This document shows, piece by piece, positions 18,144-27,099 of a stretch of DNA of 64,000 nt; position 1 is the first letter of the stretch; every line of letters starts with the position of its first letter. The position numbers and the translations under genes are program-made. Origin of the DNA: Streptomyces sp. CB02400. Its GTDB lineage: Bacteria > Actinomycetota > Actinomycetes > Streptomycetales > Streptomycetaceae. The stretch is from contig NZ_LIWB01000001.1 in NCBI RefSeq assembly GCF_001905725.1, forward strand, positions 62,001 through 126,000, in the 5' to 3' direction. The notes beneath the pieces are model-generated. The model was not told the origin of the DNA. It did not search any database and worked only from the letters and a program-made list of their open reading frames with translations.

Positions 18144-18180
18144 AAGGCCCGCCCCCTGCTCACGGCAGGGGGCGGGCCTT
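18144..18180. terminator. hflX terminator, bidirectional
   Basis: A perfect 15-bp stem (AAGGCCCGCCCCCTG and its complement) with a 7-base loop starts 19 bases after the hflX stop and lies 23 bases before the convergent protease gene end. The A and T residues flanking the stem base make it usable from both directions. Confidence 0.85.
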
Positions 18181-18202
18181 CGTCATGTGCGGAACGTGCC
18201 GG

Positions 18203-19408
18203 TCACTGACCGCCGTAGGTCTTGCTCATGTTCCGGTACAGCGCCTCGGCGTCCTCGCCGAGCTGCGGGCCCGCCAGCCAGGTGTTGTCCATCGGGCCGA
18301 TCGAGGTGTTGGAGACCAGCACCGTCTTGCCGTTCAGCACCCGGAACCAGCCGCCGCCGGACGAACCGCCGGTCATGGAGCAGCCGATGCGGTACATCGT
18401 CGGCAGGTCCGCGCCGAGCGAGAACCGGCCCGGAGCGTCGAGGCACTTGAACATCTGCAGGCCGTCGTAGGGCGGCGCGGCCGGGTAGCCCCAGGCGCCC
18501 ATCTCGCCGGCCTCCGCCGCGGACGGCGCGGAGAAGTCCACGTCCAGCGCGGCGCCGACCGTCTCCTCCAGGGACTTGGCGCCCTGCTCCGGCTTCACGT
18601 GCAGCACCGCGTAGTCGTACGCCGCTCCGTCACCGCCGGACTGCGAACCGCCCTGGATCCAGCCGTTGGACGTCGAGGCCCAGTCCGCCCACCAGTTGCC
18701 GTAGGGGGCGATCTCGGTGGCGCTCGCGCCCCCCAGGTCCGCCGCGGACCGACCGAGGTCGTTGTAGGCCGGCACGAAGACGAGGTTGCGGTACCAGCCG
18801 CCGTCGCCACCGGCGTGGACGCAGTGTCCGGCCGTCCAGACGAGGTTGGACTTGCCCGGGTGGTTCACGTCCTTGATCACGGTGCCGGAGCAGACGGCGG
18901 GGCCCTCCGGGGAGTCGAAGAACACCTTGCCGACCGGGGCCGCGTTCTCGTGGTACGGCGTCTTCTCGGCCTCCGCCCGGACCTGGCCCGGCTCCGGATC
19001 GCTGACGCCCTGGGCCGCCGTCGCGTCCTTGACCGAGACGGTCTTGTCGGCCTCCTTCGCGGACCGCATCCGGTCGGGCTTCCACAGGCCCTCGATCACC
19101 GGGTTGACGAAGTCCTCGGCCTCACTGAGCCACTTGTCCTTGTCCCAGTCCTTCCAGGCGCCGTTCTTCCACTTGTCGACGTCGATCCCGTGCTCCTTGA
19201 GCCGGTCCGCGATGTCGGACGGGATCTTCACCTCGCCGCCGCTGTCGGCGGCCTGCGAGGTGGTGGCGTCGGGCTTGTCGTTCGCCTTGTCCTTCTCGGA
19301 ACCGCCGCACGCGGTCGCGGTGAGCGCCAGGGCGGCGACCAGCCCGACGGCGGTGAGGACGGTGCGCCGGCCACGCCCGAGCGGCGCGGACGTACGTGTG
19401 GAACCCAT
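18203..19408 (-). CDS. Lipoprotein trypsin-like serine protease, paralogue A
   Basis: 401 aa. A twin-basic start, hydrophobic core and LALTATACGG lipobox indicate a lipoprotein. A conserved helical segment (about 50-110) contains RLKEHGIDVDKWKNGAWKDW. The trypsin-fold domain carries His in WTAGHCVH, Asp in DYAVLHV and Ser in MTGGSSGGGW. GYPAAPPYDG and the Cys pair around the Ser region are shared with the neighbour. The start is ATG 19408, just before the basic signal-peptide region. It is a tandem paralogue of the next minus-strand gene, 97 bases upstream, from a duplication. Substrate unknown; wall-proximal processing is plausible. Confidence 0.88.
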   Translation of the reverse strand: MGSTRTSAPLGRGRRTVLTAVGLVAALALTATACGGSEKDKANDKPDATTSQAADSGGEVKIPSDIADRLKEHGIDVDKWKNGAWKDWDKDKWLSEAEDFVNPVIEGLWKPDRMRSAKEADKTVSVKDATAAQGVSDPEPGQVRAEAEKTPYHENAAPVGKVFFDSPEGPAVCSGTVIKDVNHPGKSNLVWTAGHCVHAGGDGGWYRNLVFVPAYNDLGRSAADLGGASATEIAPYGNWWADWASTSNGWIQGGSQSGGDGAAYDYAVLHVKPEQGAKSLEETVGAALDVDFSAPSAAEAGEMGAWGYPAAPPYDGLQMFKCLDAPGRFSLGADLPTMYRIGCSMTGGSSGGGWFRVLNGKTVLVSNTSIGPMDNTWLAGPQLGEDAEALYRNMSKTYGGQ

Positions 19409-19505
19409 GGTGCGATGACCCCCGTTGAAACGAATGAATGTCGTACCGCGTGTTGGTCTCCCGCCCGGTCCCGCGCGCGGTGGCACGCGGGGCCGGGCAC
19501 GCCGG

Positions 19506-20720
19506 TCACTGCCCGGCGAACTTCCCGCTGACCGCGTCGTACACGCCCTTGGCCTCGTCATCCAGTCGCGGACCGGCCAGCCAGCCCGACGTCACCGGGC
19601 CGATGGAGGTGTTGGACACCAGCGCCGGCTTCCCGTCCGAACCCGTCGCGACCCAGCCGCCACCGGACGAACCGGCGGTCATGCTGCACCCGATGCGGTA
19701 CATCGTCGGGTCCGACGCGCTGAGCGACAGCCGGCCCGGCTCGTCCTGGCAGTTGTACAGCGTCTGGCCGTCGTACGGCGGGGCGGCCGGGTAACCGATC
19801 GCCGTGATCTCCTCCACCTCCGGCACCGCGGGAGCGTCGAAGTCCACCGGCAGCGCCGAACCGACCGTCTCCTCCAGCGACTTGCCGTCACCGCCCTTCT
19901 CCGGCGTCACATGGATGACCGCGAAGTCGTACGAGGCGCCGTCACCGCCCGTGGAGCCGCCCTGCTCGATCCACTGGTCCGAGGTCTGCGCCCAGTCGCC
20001 CCACCAGACGCCGTACGGAGCGATCTCCTCCTTCGTGGCGGTCTCCAGCTCCTTCGCCGACCTGCCCGCGTCGTTGTACGACGGCACGAAGGCGATGTTG
20101 CGGTACCAGCCGCCCTTCTTGCCCGCGTGCACACAGTGGCCCGCCGTCCACACCATGTTGGACTTGCCCGGGTTGGCCGGGTCCTGCACGACCGTGGCCG
20201 AGCAGACCATCGTGCCCTCGGGGGAGTCGAAGAACACCTTGCCCGCCGTGGGGGCGTTGGCGTGGTACGACGGGGCGATGGCCTCCGCCTGCACCGGTTC
20301 CGGGGTCGGGTCCGTCACGCCCTGGTCACCGGAGATGTCGCTCTCGTCGACCCCCTGGTCCGGCTCCTCCGCGTCCCGCATGCGGTCCGGGTCCCACAGG
20401 TCCTCGATGATCGGGTTGACGTAGTCCTGCGCCTCGCGCAGCCAGTCGTCCTTGCTCCAGTCCTTCCAGGCGCCGTTCTTCCACTTGTCGAGGTCGATCC
20501 CGTGCTCCTTGAGCCGGTCCTTGATGTCGTCCGGGATCTTGAGTTTGCCGTCGTCGGCGGCGGTCGCGGAGGTCTCGGCGCTCGCGTCGGTGTCTCCCGA
20601 CTCGCAGGCGGTGGCGGTGAGGGCGAGCGCCGAGGCGAGCGCGACAGCGGCCAGGACGGGGGAGGTCCGGCGCGCTCTCCCCCCTCGGCGAGCGGTGGAT
20701 GACGGCCGTATGGATCGCAT
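19506..20720 (-). CDS. Lipoprotein trypsin-like serine protease, paralogue B
   Basis: 404 aa with the same layout as paralogue A: signal peptide with ALALTATACESG lipobox, the helical DRLKEHGIDLDKWKNGAWKDW segment, and a trypsin-fold domain with WTAGHCVH, DFAVIHV and MTAGSSGGGW. The start is ATG 20720 with GGGGAG upstream. Linkers differ between the copies while the pre-catalytic segment is almost identical, which suggests that it is a functional domain rather than a signal remnant. Probably transcribed together with paralogue A. Confidence 0.88.
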   Translation of the reverse strand: MRSIRPSSTARRGGRARRTSPVLAAVALASALALTATACESGDTDASAETSATAADDGKLKIPDDIKDRLKEHGIDLDKWKNGAWKDWSKDDWLREAQDYVNPIIEDLWDPDRMRDAEEPDQGVDESDISGDQGVTDPTPEPVQAEAIAPSYHANAPTAGKVFFDSPEGTMVCSATVVQDPANPGKSNMVWTAGHCVHAGKKGGWYRNIAFVPSYNDAGRSAKELETATKEEIAPYGVWWGDWAQTSDQWIEQGGSTGGDGASYDFAVIHVTPEKGGDGKSLEETVGSALPVDFDAPAVPEVEEITAIGYPAAPPYDGQTLYNCQDEPGRLSLSASDPTMYRIGCSMTAGSSGGGWVATGSDGKPALVSNTSIGPVTSGWLAGPRLDDEAKGVYDAVSGKFAGQ

Positions 20721-21084
20721 GATCTGACTCCCCCTGGAATGAACGGACTTGGTGCTTCGACCGTGGTCCCGCCCCTGGTCCGCACGGAGTTCGGGGACGC
20801 TCCCACGGCCTTCGGGAACGGCACCACACACTATGCGCTCGCTGTGGGGGACGTCCGACGGAACGGCAACGGTTCGGCTACAAGCCGCCTGACCTGGCCG
20901 ATCGTCCGGAGATGCGCCGATTTGAGGCCGACGGGCCCCGAGTTGCCGGCCCAGGGGGGCGGTGATCCCGGAGCAACCCGTAACCCGGTGGGTGGTCCGC
21001 GGTTGGTAGCGGTGGGGGCCCGCTGCCCGCACGCGGATGCCCCGTGCCGTGGTTCGGCGGGAGCACAGGGGAGGACGGAGGACG

Positions 21085-22233
21085 GTGGCGGAATCCACGT
21101 ACGAGGGGCGGGAGCCCGGCGCCCTGCCGATCGTCCCGGTGCGGGCGCGCGGGATGACCGTCGAGGGCGCGGACGGCCGCCGCTACCTGGACTGCCTCTC
21201 CGGTGCGGGAACCCTCGCGCTCGGGCACAACCACCCCGTCGTGCTGGAGGCGATCCGCGGCATCATCGACTCGGGCGCGCCGATCGACGTCCCCGGCCTG
21301 GCGACCCCGGTGAAGGACGCCTTCGTCACCGAACTGTCGCGCACCCTGCCACCCGGTCTCGCCGAACGCGCCCGCGTGCGCTTCTGCGGGCCGGGCCGCG
21401 ACGACGCGGTGGCGACCGCCCTCCGGCTCGTACGGGCGGCGACCGGACGGGCCGGTGGCGGGCGCGGAGCCGAACCCGCCGTCCGCCGGATGGAGTCCGC
21501 GCTCGACGACACCGCGCCGGATGCGCACCGTCCTGCCGGGGTGATAGTGGAGCCGGCGCCGGACGCCCGGCCCGTCCCCCTGGTCGCCGACGAGACACTC
21601 ACCGGCGTCGGACGGACCGGCGCCTTCTGGGCGGTGGAGCGCGGCGGCACCACCCCGGACGCGATGGTGCTGTCCGGGGCCGTCGGGGGCGGCCTGCCCC
21701 TGGCCGTCGTGGTCCACCGTGACGACCTCGACCTGCCCGGCCTCCCCACCCACACCGGCAACCAGCTCGCCATGGCCGCGGGCACGGCGACCCTCGCCCA
21801 CGTCCGCGAGAGCGGCCTCGCCGGACACGCCGCCGCCCTGGGCACCACCATGCTGGACCGGCTCCGAACACTCGCCGGTGAACTCGCCTGCGTGGGGGAC
21901 GTACGGGGGCGGGGGCTGCTGATCGGGATCGAGGTGGTGGACCCGGAAACACCGCCCGACGGCCCACACCGGTACCGCCCCGCCGCGCCCGGACTCGCTG
22001 CCGCCGTACGGCGGGAGTGCCTGCGGCGCGGTCTGATCGTCGACCTGGCCGGCCGCCGCGCGAGTGTCGTACGCCTGCTCCTGCCCCTGACGATCACGGA
22101 GGAACAGGCGGCCGCGGTCCTGGACCGGCTCACCGACGCCCTGCACACGGCGGCTCGCGACCACCCCGCCCGCCGCCACGACACGCACGAGGAGTCCGGC
22201 GCCCCCGAAGGCCGTCCCGCGCGGACGGGCTGA
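21085..22233 (+). CDS. Degenerate class III aminotransferase (diaminobutyrate-aminotransferase type)
   Basis: 382 aa, resembling the diaminobutyrate-2-oxoglutarate aminotransferases found with siderophore genes. Conserved parts are LDCLSGAGTLALGHNHP, ARVRFCGPGRDDAVATALRL, the PLP-contacting Asp in VADETLTGVGRTG, and GNQLAMAAGTATL. Two key elements are missing. The Schiff-base lysine of the SKAxGGGLPL motif is Gly (MVLSGAVGGGLPL). About 60 residues between ATGRAGG and AGVIVEPAP, which should hold the PLP-stacking YHG segment, are absent. The frame is intact with no stop, so the protein is made but should not transaminate. The start is GTG 21085 with a GGGGAGG upstream. First gene of the siderophore-type locus. 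Confidence 0.85.
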   Translation: MAESTYEGREPGALPIVPVRARGMTVEGADGRRYLDCLSGAGTLALGHNHPVVLEAIRGIIDSGAPIDVPGLATPVKDAFVTELSRTLPPGLAERARVRFCGPGRDDAVATALRLVRAATGRAGGGRGAEPAVRRMESALDDTAPDAHRPAGVIVEPAPDARPVPLVADETLTGVGRTGAFWAVERGGTTPDAMVLSGAVGGGLPLAVVVHRDDLDLPGLPTHTGNQLAMAAGTATLAHVRESGLAGHAAALGTTMLDRLRTLAGELACVGDVRGRGLLIGIEVVDPETPPDGPHRYRPAAPGLAAAVRRECLRRGLIVDLAGRRASVVRLLLPLTITEEQAAAVLDRLTDALHTAARDHPARRHDTHEESGAPEGRPARTG

Positions 22234-22268
22234 CCCCGCCACCGCACCACCCCCCACGAGGATCCGCC

Positions 22269-24116
22269 TTGCACACGACCCCCGCACCCGCCGACCGCCC
22301 GAGCTCCCTGGTACCGCACCAGCACCGGAAACTGCCCGACACCGACTGGCTCAGAGGCACCGGCGCCTGCCCCTTGGACCATCCCGACCCGCGCAGGGCG
22401 GCCCATGCGGCGGCCACGGAGAACCTTCTGCGCTGCTGGGTACGCGAAACCGGCGTCCGCGCTCCGGGCAGTGACATCCTGTGCCTCCCTCTGCCGGCCA
22501 GTGGCACGGCCCTCCTCGTCCCCGTCCTGTACTGGTCCCCCACGGGCTGGCACCGCTTCGGCCTGCCCTATCTGGCCGACGCCCCCGACCCCGCCCCGCC
22601 CGTCGACGCCGTCCTGCTCGCCGCCCTCCTCGGCAGGGAGAGCGCCGGCATTCCGGCACCGGCACGGCCGCCGGCCGGCGACGGCACCGATCTGGTCGCG
22701 CGGGTCGCCGACTCCGTACGGCGTGCCGCCGCCTTCGTCGGCGAGCGACGGGCGGACACGGCCGACGACCCCGATCTCTTCCTCGCCGCCGAACAGTCAC
22801 TCGTCCTCGGACATCCGCTGCACCCGGACCCGAAGAGCCGCGAGGGCCTCTCCGACGCCGAGGCACAGCGGTACTCGCCCGAGTCCCGCGGCTCCTTCCC
22901 GCTGCACTGGATCGCCGTCGCCCCTTCTCTGCTCGCCGCCGACTCCGCCTGGACCGAGCGCGGACGCTCCGTCACCGCGGCCCGCCTCACCACACGCCTC
23001 GCCGGCCCGGGGCTGCCGCTGCCCGACGGCTACGCGGCTCTCCCCGTGCACCCCTGGCAACTGCGCCAGGTCCGCCACCGCCCCGAGACCGCCGCACTGC
23101 TGGACGCCGGACTGCTCCGCGACCTCGGCGGCCACGGCGACCCCTGGTACCCCACCTCCTCCGTACGCACCGTCCACCAAACCGACGCCCCGGCCATGCT
23201 CAAGCTGTCGCTGGGCCTGCGCATCACCAACTCCCGCCGGGAGAACCTCCGTAAGGAGCTCCACCGAGGGGTCGAGGTCCACCGGCTGCTGCGCACCGGA
23301 CTGTCCCAGCGGTGGCGGGCCGTGCACCCCGGCTTCGACATCGTCCGGGACCCGGCCTGGATCGCCGTGAACACACCGGCCGGTGACCCCGTGCCCGGCC
23401 TCGACGCGGTGATCCGGCACAACCCGTTCCGGCCGCACGACGACGTCGCCTGCGTCGCCGGACTGCTCTCGCCGCGGCCCCGCCCCGGTGGCCGTACGGG
23501 ATCCCGGCTGGCCGAGATCGTCACCCGCCTCGCCGCTCGCACGGGGCGGCCGTCCGGGGCCGTCGCCGCCGAGTGGTTCCTGCGGTACCTGGAACACGTG
23601 GTGCGGCCCGTGCTGTGGCTGGACGGAGAGGCCGGCATCGCCCTGGAGGCGCACCAGCAGAACACCCTGCTTCTGCTGGACCCCGACGGCTGGCCGGTGG
23701 GCGGACGTTACCGGGACAACCAGGGCTACTACTTCCGCGCGTCGCGACGCGCGGAACTCGATGCCCGGCTGCCCGGCATCGGCGAGCACAGCGACACCTT
23801 CGTCTCCGACGAGGTCACCGACGAACGCTTCGCCTACTACCTGGGCATCAACAACGTCCTCGGTCTCATCGGCGCCTTCGGCTCCCAGCGCCTGGCCGAC
23901 GAACGGCTGCTGCTCGCCGCCCTCCGCCGGTTCCTCACCGGAGTCTCGTCCGGACCGGCCCGGACGAGCAGCTCGTTGCCCACCCGTCTGCTGGACTCAC
24001 CCGTCCTGCGCTGCAAGGCGAACCTGCTGACCCGGCTGCACGGCCTCGACGAACTCGTCGGCCCGGTCGACAATCAGTCCGTCTACGTCACCATCGCCAA
24101 CCCCCTGCACTCATGA
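22269..24116 (+). CDS. IucA/IucC-family NIS siderophore synthetase
   Basis: About 615 aa. NRPS-independent siderophore synthetases adenylate a carboxylate such as citrate and condense it with an amine. Conserved nucleotide- and substrate-binding segments are GHPLHPDPKSREGLS, PTSSVRTVH, KLSLGLRITNSRR, EAHQQNTLLLL and RDNQGYYF. The C-terminal FhuF-like/dimerisation part is present, so the enzyme looks complete. The start is probably TTG 22269, with GAGG upstream and 35 bases after the aminotransferase stop; the upstream open frame overlaps that gene. Its stop overlaps the acetyltransferase ATG (ATGA). The locus matches the SCO5799-5801 siderophore synthetase cluster as I remember it. Confidence 0.92.
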   Translation: MHTTPAPADRPSSLVPHQHRKLPDTDWLRGTGACPLDHPDPRRAAHAAATENLLRCWVRETGVRAPGSDILCLPLPASGTALLVPVLYWSPTGWHRFGLPYLADAPDPAPPVDAVLLAALLGRESAGIPAPARPPAGDGTDLVARVADSVRRAAAFVGERRADTADDPDLFLAAEQSLVLGHPLHPDPKSREGLSDAEAQRYSPESRGSFPLHWIAVAPSLLAADSAWTERGRSVTAARLTTRLAGPGLPLPDGYAALPVHPWQLRQVRHRPETAALLDAGLLRDLGGHGDPWYPTSSVRTVHQTDAPAMLKLSLGLRITNSRRENLRKELHRGVEVHRLLRTGLSQRWRAVHPGFDIVRDPAWIAVNTPAGDPVPGLDAVIRHNPFRPHDDVACVAGLLSPRPRPGGRTGSRLAEIVTRLAARTGRPSGAVAAEWFLRYLEHVVRPVLWLDGEAGIALEAHQQNTLLLLDPDGWPVGGRYRDNQGYYFRASRRAELDARLPGIGEHSDTFVSDEVTDERFAYYLGINNVLGLIGAFGSQRLADERLLLAALRRFLTGVSSGPARTSSSLPTRLLDSPVLRCKANLLTRLHGLDELVGPVDNQSVYVTIANPLHS

Positions 24117-24682
24117 TGTCCGCCCCCATCGGTGACTGGGGCCCGGCCAGGACTTCCGCAGGCCTGTTCCGGCTGGTCCCCGTCCGTGTCGAACGTGATC
24201 TGCTCCTTCTGTCACGGTGGATGAACGACCCCGCCGTCGCCATGTTCTGGGAACTCGCCGGACCGCCGGCCGTGACGGCCGACCATGTGCGGTCCCAGCT
24301 CACCGGTGACGGACACAGCGTTCCGTGCCTCGGTGTCCTGGACGGAACACCGATGAGCTACTGGGAGATCTACCGCGCGGATCTCGATCCCCTGGCCCAC
24401 CACTACCCGGCCCGACCGCACGACACCGGACTCCATGTCCTCATCGGTGCCGTCGGCGACCGGGGGCGGGGCCTCGGCAGCATCCTGCTCAGGACGGTCA
24501 CCGACCTCGCCCTCGCCAGGAGGCCCGCCTCGCCACGCGTCGTCGCGGAGCCCGACCTTCGCAACATCCCCTCCGTCACCGCCTTCCTCAACGCCGGCTT
24601 CTACTTCTCGGCCGAGGTCGATCTGCCCACCAAGCGGGCCGCCCTCATGGTCCGGGACCGCTCCCTGTGCCATCTGATGTAG
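24113..24682 (+). CDS. Siderophore-type GNAT acyltransferase (IucB/RhbD family)
   Basis: 189 aa of the AlcB/IucB-type GNAT family, which acylates a hydroxylamine or amine during hydroxamate siderophore synthesis. Seen are LLSRWMNDPAVAMFWEL at the N-terminus, the YWEIYRADLDPLAHHY strand, the acetyl-CoA loop GDRGRGLGSILLR and VAEPDLRNIPSVTAFLNAGF. It starts at the ATG that overlaps the synthetase stop, so the two are translationally coupled. No lysine/ornithine monooxygenase or decarboxylase lies next to the locus, so the pathway must be completed elsewhere or is incomplete. Confidence 0.9.
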   Translation: MMSAPIGDWGPARTSAGLFRLVPVRVERDLLLLSRWMNDPAVAMFWELAGPPAVTADHVRSQLTGDGHSVPCLGVLDGTPMSYWEIYRADLDPLAHHYPARPHDTGLHVLIGAVGDRGRGLGSILLRTVTDLALARRPASPRVVAEPDLRNIPSVTAFLNAGFYFSAEVDLPTKRAALMVRDRSLCHLM

Positions 24683-24775
24683 CGCTCCGTCACCGCGCTC
24701 TCGTATGTGGTACACCGCTCACGCCGCCGCGGTTCCCACTCGCGCCGCGGCGATGTCCTGGCCGCGGGCCCCGGA

Positions 24776-24852
24776 ACGATCCGTCCGTCTCACACCCGGG
24801 CACGATCCGTCCGTCCCATGCCCGGCACGATCCGTCCGTCCCGCACTCCGGC
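24776..24852. repeat. Three tandem 25-26-bp intergenic repeats
   Basis: Three direct copies begin at 24776, 24802 and 24827, each opening with ACGATCCGTCCGTC and ending in a CCGG(G)C segment. They lie in the 279-base gap between the acetyltransferase and the dinG-like helicase, about 110 bases before the helicase start. I see no gene in this gap. Confidence 0.8.
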
Positions 24853-24961
24853 GACTTCGCACCCCTCACACCGCCCGACAGAGGAGCCCCGTCTTGACCG
24901 CGCCCCCAGCCCCCGCCGTGATCGCACGAATGTCAGTGCCGGGTCGTAGGGTGGTCGCGCT

Positions 24962-26950
24962 ATGACGAAGCCCTCACTCCCCGAACTCCTGCACGCCGCC
25001 GTCACCGCCGTCGGCGGCACGGAGCGCCCCGGCCAGGTGACCATGGCCGAAGCCGTCGCCGAGGCGATCGACGACAACGCCCATCTGCTGGTCCAGGCCG
25101 GTACCGGCACCGGAAAGTCGCTGGGCTACCTGGTGCCCGCGCTCGCGCAGGGGGAGCGGGTGGTGGTGGCGACGGCCACCCTGGCCCTGCAGCGCCAGCT
25201 GGTGGAGCGGGACCTGCCGCGCACGGTGGAGTCGCTGCATCCGCTGCTGCGCCGCCGCCCGGAGTTCGCGATGCTCAAGGGCCGCTCCAACTACCTGTGC
25301 CTGCACCGGCTGCACGAGGGCGTGCCGCAGGACGAGGAGGAGGGCCTCTTCGACCAGTTCGAGGCGGCCGCGCCCACCAGCAAGCTGGGCCAGGACCTGC
25401 TGCGCCTGCGTGACTGGTCCGACGAGACGGAGACCGGCGACCGGGACGACCTCACGCCGGGCGTGTCCGACCGGGCCTGGTCCCAGGTGTCGGTGTCGTC
25501 GCGGGAGTGCCTCGGCGCCACGAAGTGCGCTTACGGCGCCGAGTGCTTCGCCGAGACGGCCCGCGAGCGCGCCAAGCTGGCCGAGGTCGTCGTCACCAAC
25601 CACGCCCTGCTCGCGATCGACGCCATCGAGGGCGCGCCGGTGCTTCCGCAGCACGAGGTGCTGATCGTCGACGAGGCCCACGAGCTGGTCTCCCGGGTCA
25701 CCGGAGTCGCCACGGGCGAGCTCACCCCCGGGCAGGTCAACCGCGCGGTGCGGCGCGCCGCGAAGCTCGTCAACGAGAAGGCCGCCGACCAGCTCCAGAC
25801 CGCCGCCGAAGGGTTCGAACGACTGATGGAGCTGGCCCTTCCGGGCCGGCTGGAGGAGATCCCGGAGGACCTCGGCTACGCGCTCATGGCGCTGCGCGAC
25901 GCCTGCCGCACCGTCATCTCCGCCATCGGCAGCACCCGCGACAAGTCGGTCCAGGACGAGGACGCGGTCCGCAAACAGGCGCTGGCCTCCGTGGAGAGCG
26001 TCCACGACGTGGCGGAGCGGATCACGAACGGCTCCGAGTGGGACGTCGTCTGGTACGAGCGGCACGACCGCTTCGGCGCGTCCCTGCGCGTTGCCCCGAT
26101 GTCCGTCTCGGGCCTGCTGCGCGAGAAGCTCTTCACCGACCGTTCCGTGATCCTGACGTCCGCGACGCTGAAGCTGGGCGGCGACTTCAACGGCGTGGGA
26201 GCGTCCCTGGGGCTTGGTCCCGAGGGCGCCGAAGGCGATGACCTCCCGCAGTGGAAGGGCGTCGACGTCGGTTCGCCGTTCGACTACCCCCGACAGGGCA
26301 TCCTGTACGTCGCGAAGCATCTGGCGCGCCCGGCCCGTGACGGTGACCGCGGGGACATGCTGGACGAGCTCACCGAGCTGATCCAGGCGGCGGGCGGCCG
26401 CACCCTGGGGCTGTTCTCCTCGATGCGGGCCGCTCAGCTCGCCGCCGAGGAGCTGCGCTCCCGCATCCCGGAGTTCCCGATCTTCCTCCAGGGCGAGGAG
26501 ACGCTCGGCGAACTGATCAAGAACTTCGCGGCCGACCCGAAGACCTGCCTCTTCGGCACGCTGTCGCTGTGGCAGGGGGTCGACGTACCGGGTCCGAGCT
26601 GCCAGCTAGTGGTCATGGACAAGATTCCCTTCCCGCGTCCGGACGACCCCTTGATGAGCGCCCGCCAGAAGGCCGTGGAGGAGGCCGGTGGCAACGGCTT
26701 CATGGCGGTCGCCGCCACCCACGCGGCGCTGCTGATGGCGCAGGGCGCCGGCCGTCTCGTACGCGCCTCGGGCGACCGGGGCGTGGTGGCCGTACTGGAC
26801 CAGCGGCTGGCCACTGCCCGGTACGGCAGCTATCTGAAGGCTTCGCTGCCCGACTTCTGGTACACCACGGACCGCAACCAGGTCAGGAAGTCGCTGGCCG
26901 CGATCGACGCGGCGGCACAAGGGGCGGAGGCCGGGACGGCGGCGCAGTGA
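24962..26950 (+). CDS. dinG: DinG/XPD-like superfamily 2 helicase with Fe-S cluster motif
   Basis: 662 aa ATP-dependent 5'-3' DNA helicase of the DinG/XPD group. Walker A is QAGTGTGKSLGYL (about 43-55) and the DEAH box is VDEAHELV (about 238-245). Four cysteines between them (NYLC, ECLG, TKC, AEC) match the 4Fe-4S ligands of this family. Motif VI-like QGAGRLVRASGDRG and motif GTLSLWQGVDVPG are present in the C-terminal half. No exonuclease domain is attached. The start is ATG 24962. It is convergent with lexA, but I see no SOS box in its own upstream region, so SOS control is not supported. dinG is used as a family name. Confidence 0.92.
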   Translation: MTKPSLPELLHAAVTAVGGTERPGQVTMAEAVAEAIDDNAHLLVQAGTGTGKSLGYLVPALAQGERVVVATATLALQRQLVERDLPRTVESLHPLLRRRPEFAMLKGRSNYLCLHRLHEGVPQDEEEGLFDQFEAAAPTSKLGQDLLRLRDWSDETETGDRDDLTPGVSDRAWSQVSVSSRECLGATKCAYGAECFAETARERAKLAEVVVTNHALLAIDAIEGAPVLPQHEVLIVDEAHELVSRVTGVATGELTPGQVNRAVRRAAKLVNEKAADQLQTAAEGFERLMELALPGRLEEIPEDLGYALMALRDACRTVISAIGSTRDKSVQDEDAVRKQALASVESVHDVAERITNGSEWDVVWYERHDRFGASLRVAPMSVSGLLREKLFTDRSVILTSATLKLGGDFNGVGASLGLGPEGAEGDDLPQWKGVDVGSPFDYPRQGILYVAKHLARPARDGDRGDMLDELTELIQAAGGRTLGLFSSMRAAQLAAEELRSRIPEFPIFLQGEETLGELIKNFAADPKTCLFGTLSLWQGVDVPGPSCQLVVMDKIPFPRPDDPLMSARQKAVEEAGGNGFMAVAATHAALLMAQGAGRLVRASGDRGVVAVLDQRLATARYGSYLKASLPDFWYTTDRNQVRKSLAAIDAAAQGAEAGTAAQ

Positions 26951-26954
26951 GGGA

Positions 26955-26978
26955 GGTGGCGTGCCGCGGCACGCCACC
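26955..26978. terminator. Perfect 24-bp palindrome after the helicase gene
   Basis: Arms GGTGGCGTGCCG and CGGCACGCCACC are perfectly complementary and start 5 bases after the helicase stop, between convergent dinG and lexA. Probably a bidirectional terminator. Confidence 0.65.
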
Positions 26979-27099
26979 GACCGGCGGCAGCAGCCGCAGT
27001 CGGGTCCGTCCGGACAGCACAGGACCCCGGAACCGGCGCAGGGGTCCCGGGGCCCGGTCAGGGGGCGGGGCGGCGCTCCGGGCCGGCCCCGCGCCGTGT

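Noticed and set aside
20721..21084. Iron box ahead of the siderophore locus
   Set aside because: I read the region on both strands and found nothing close to TTAGGTTAGGCTCACCTAA.
24705..24965. Small open frames across the direct repeats upstream of dinG
   Set aside because: The predicted peptides only translate the repeats and have no start-site support.
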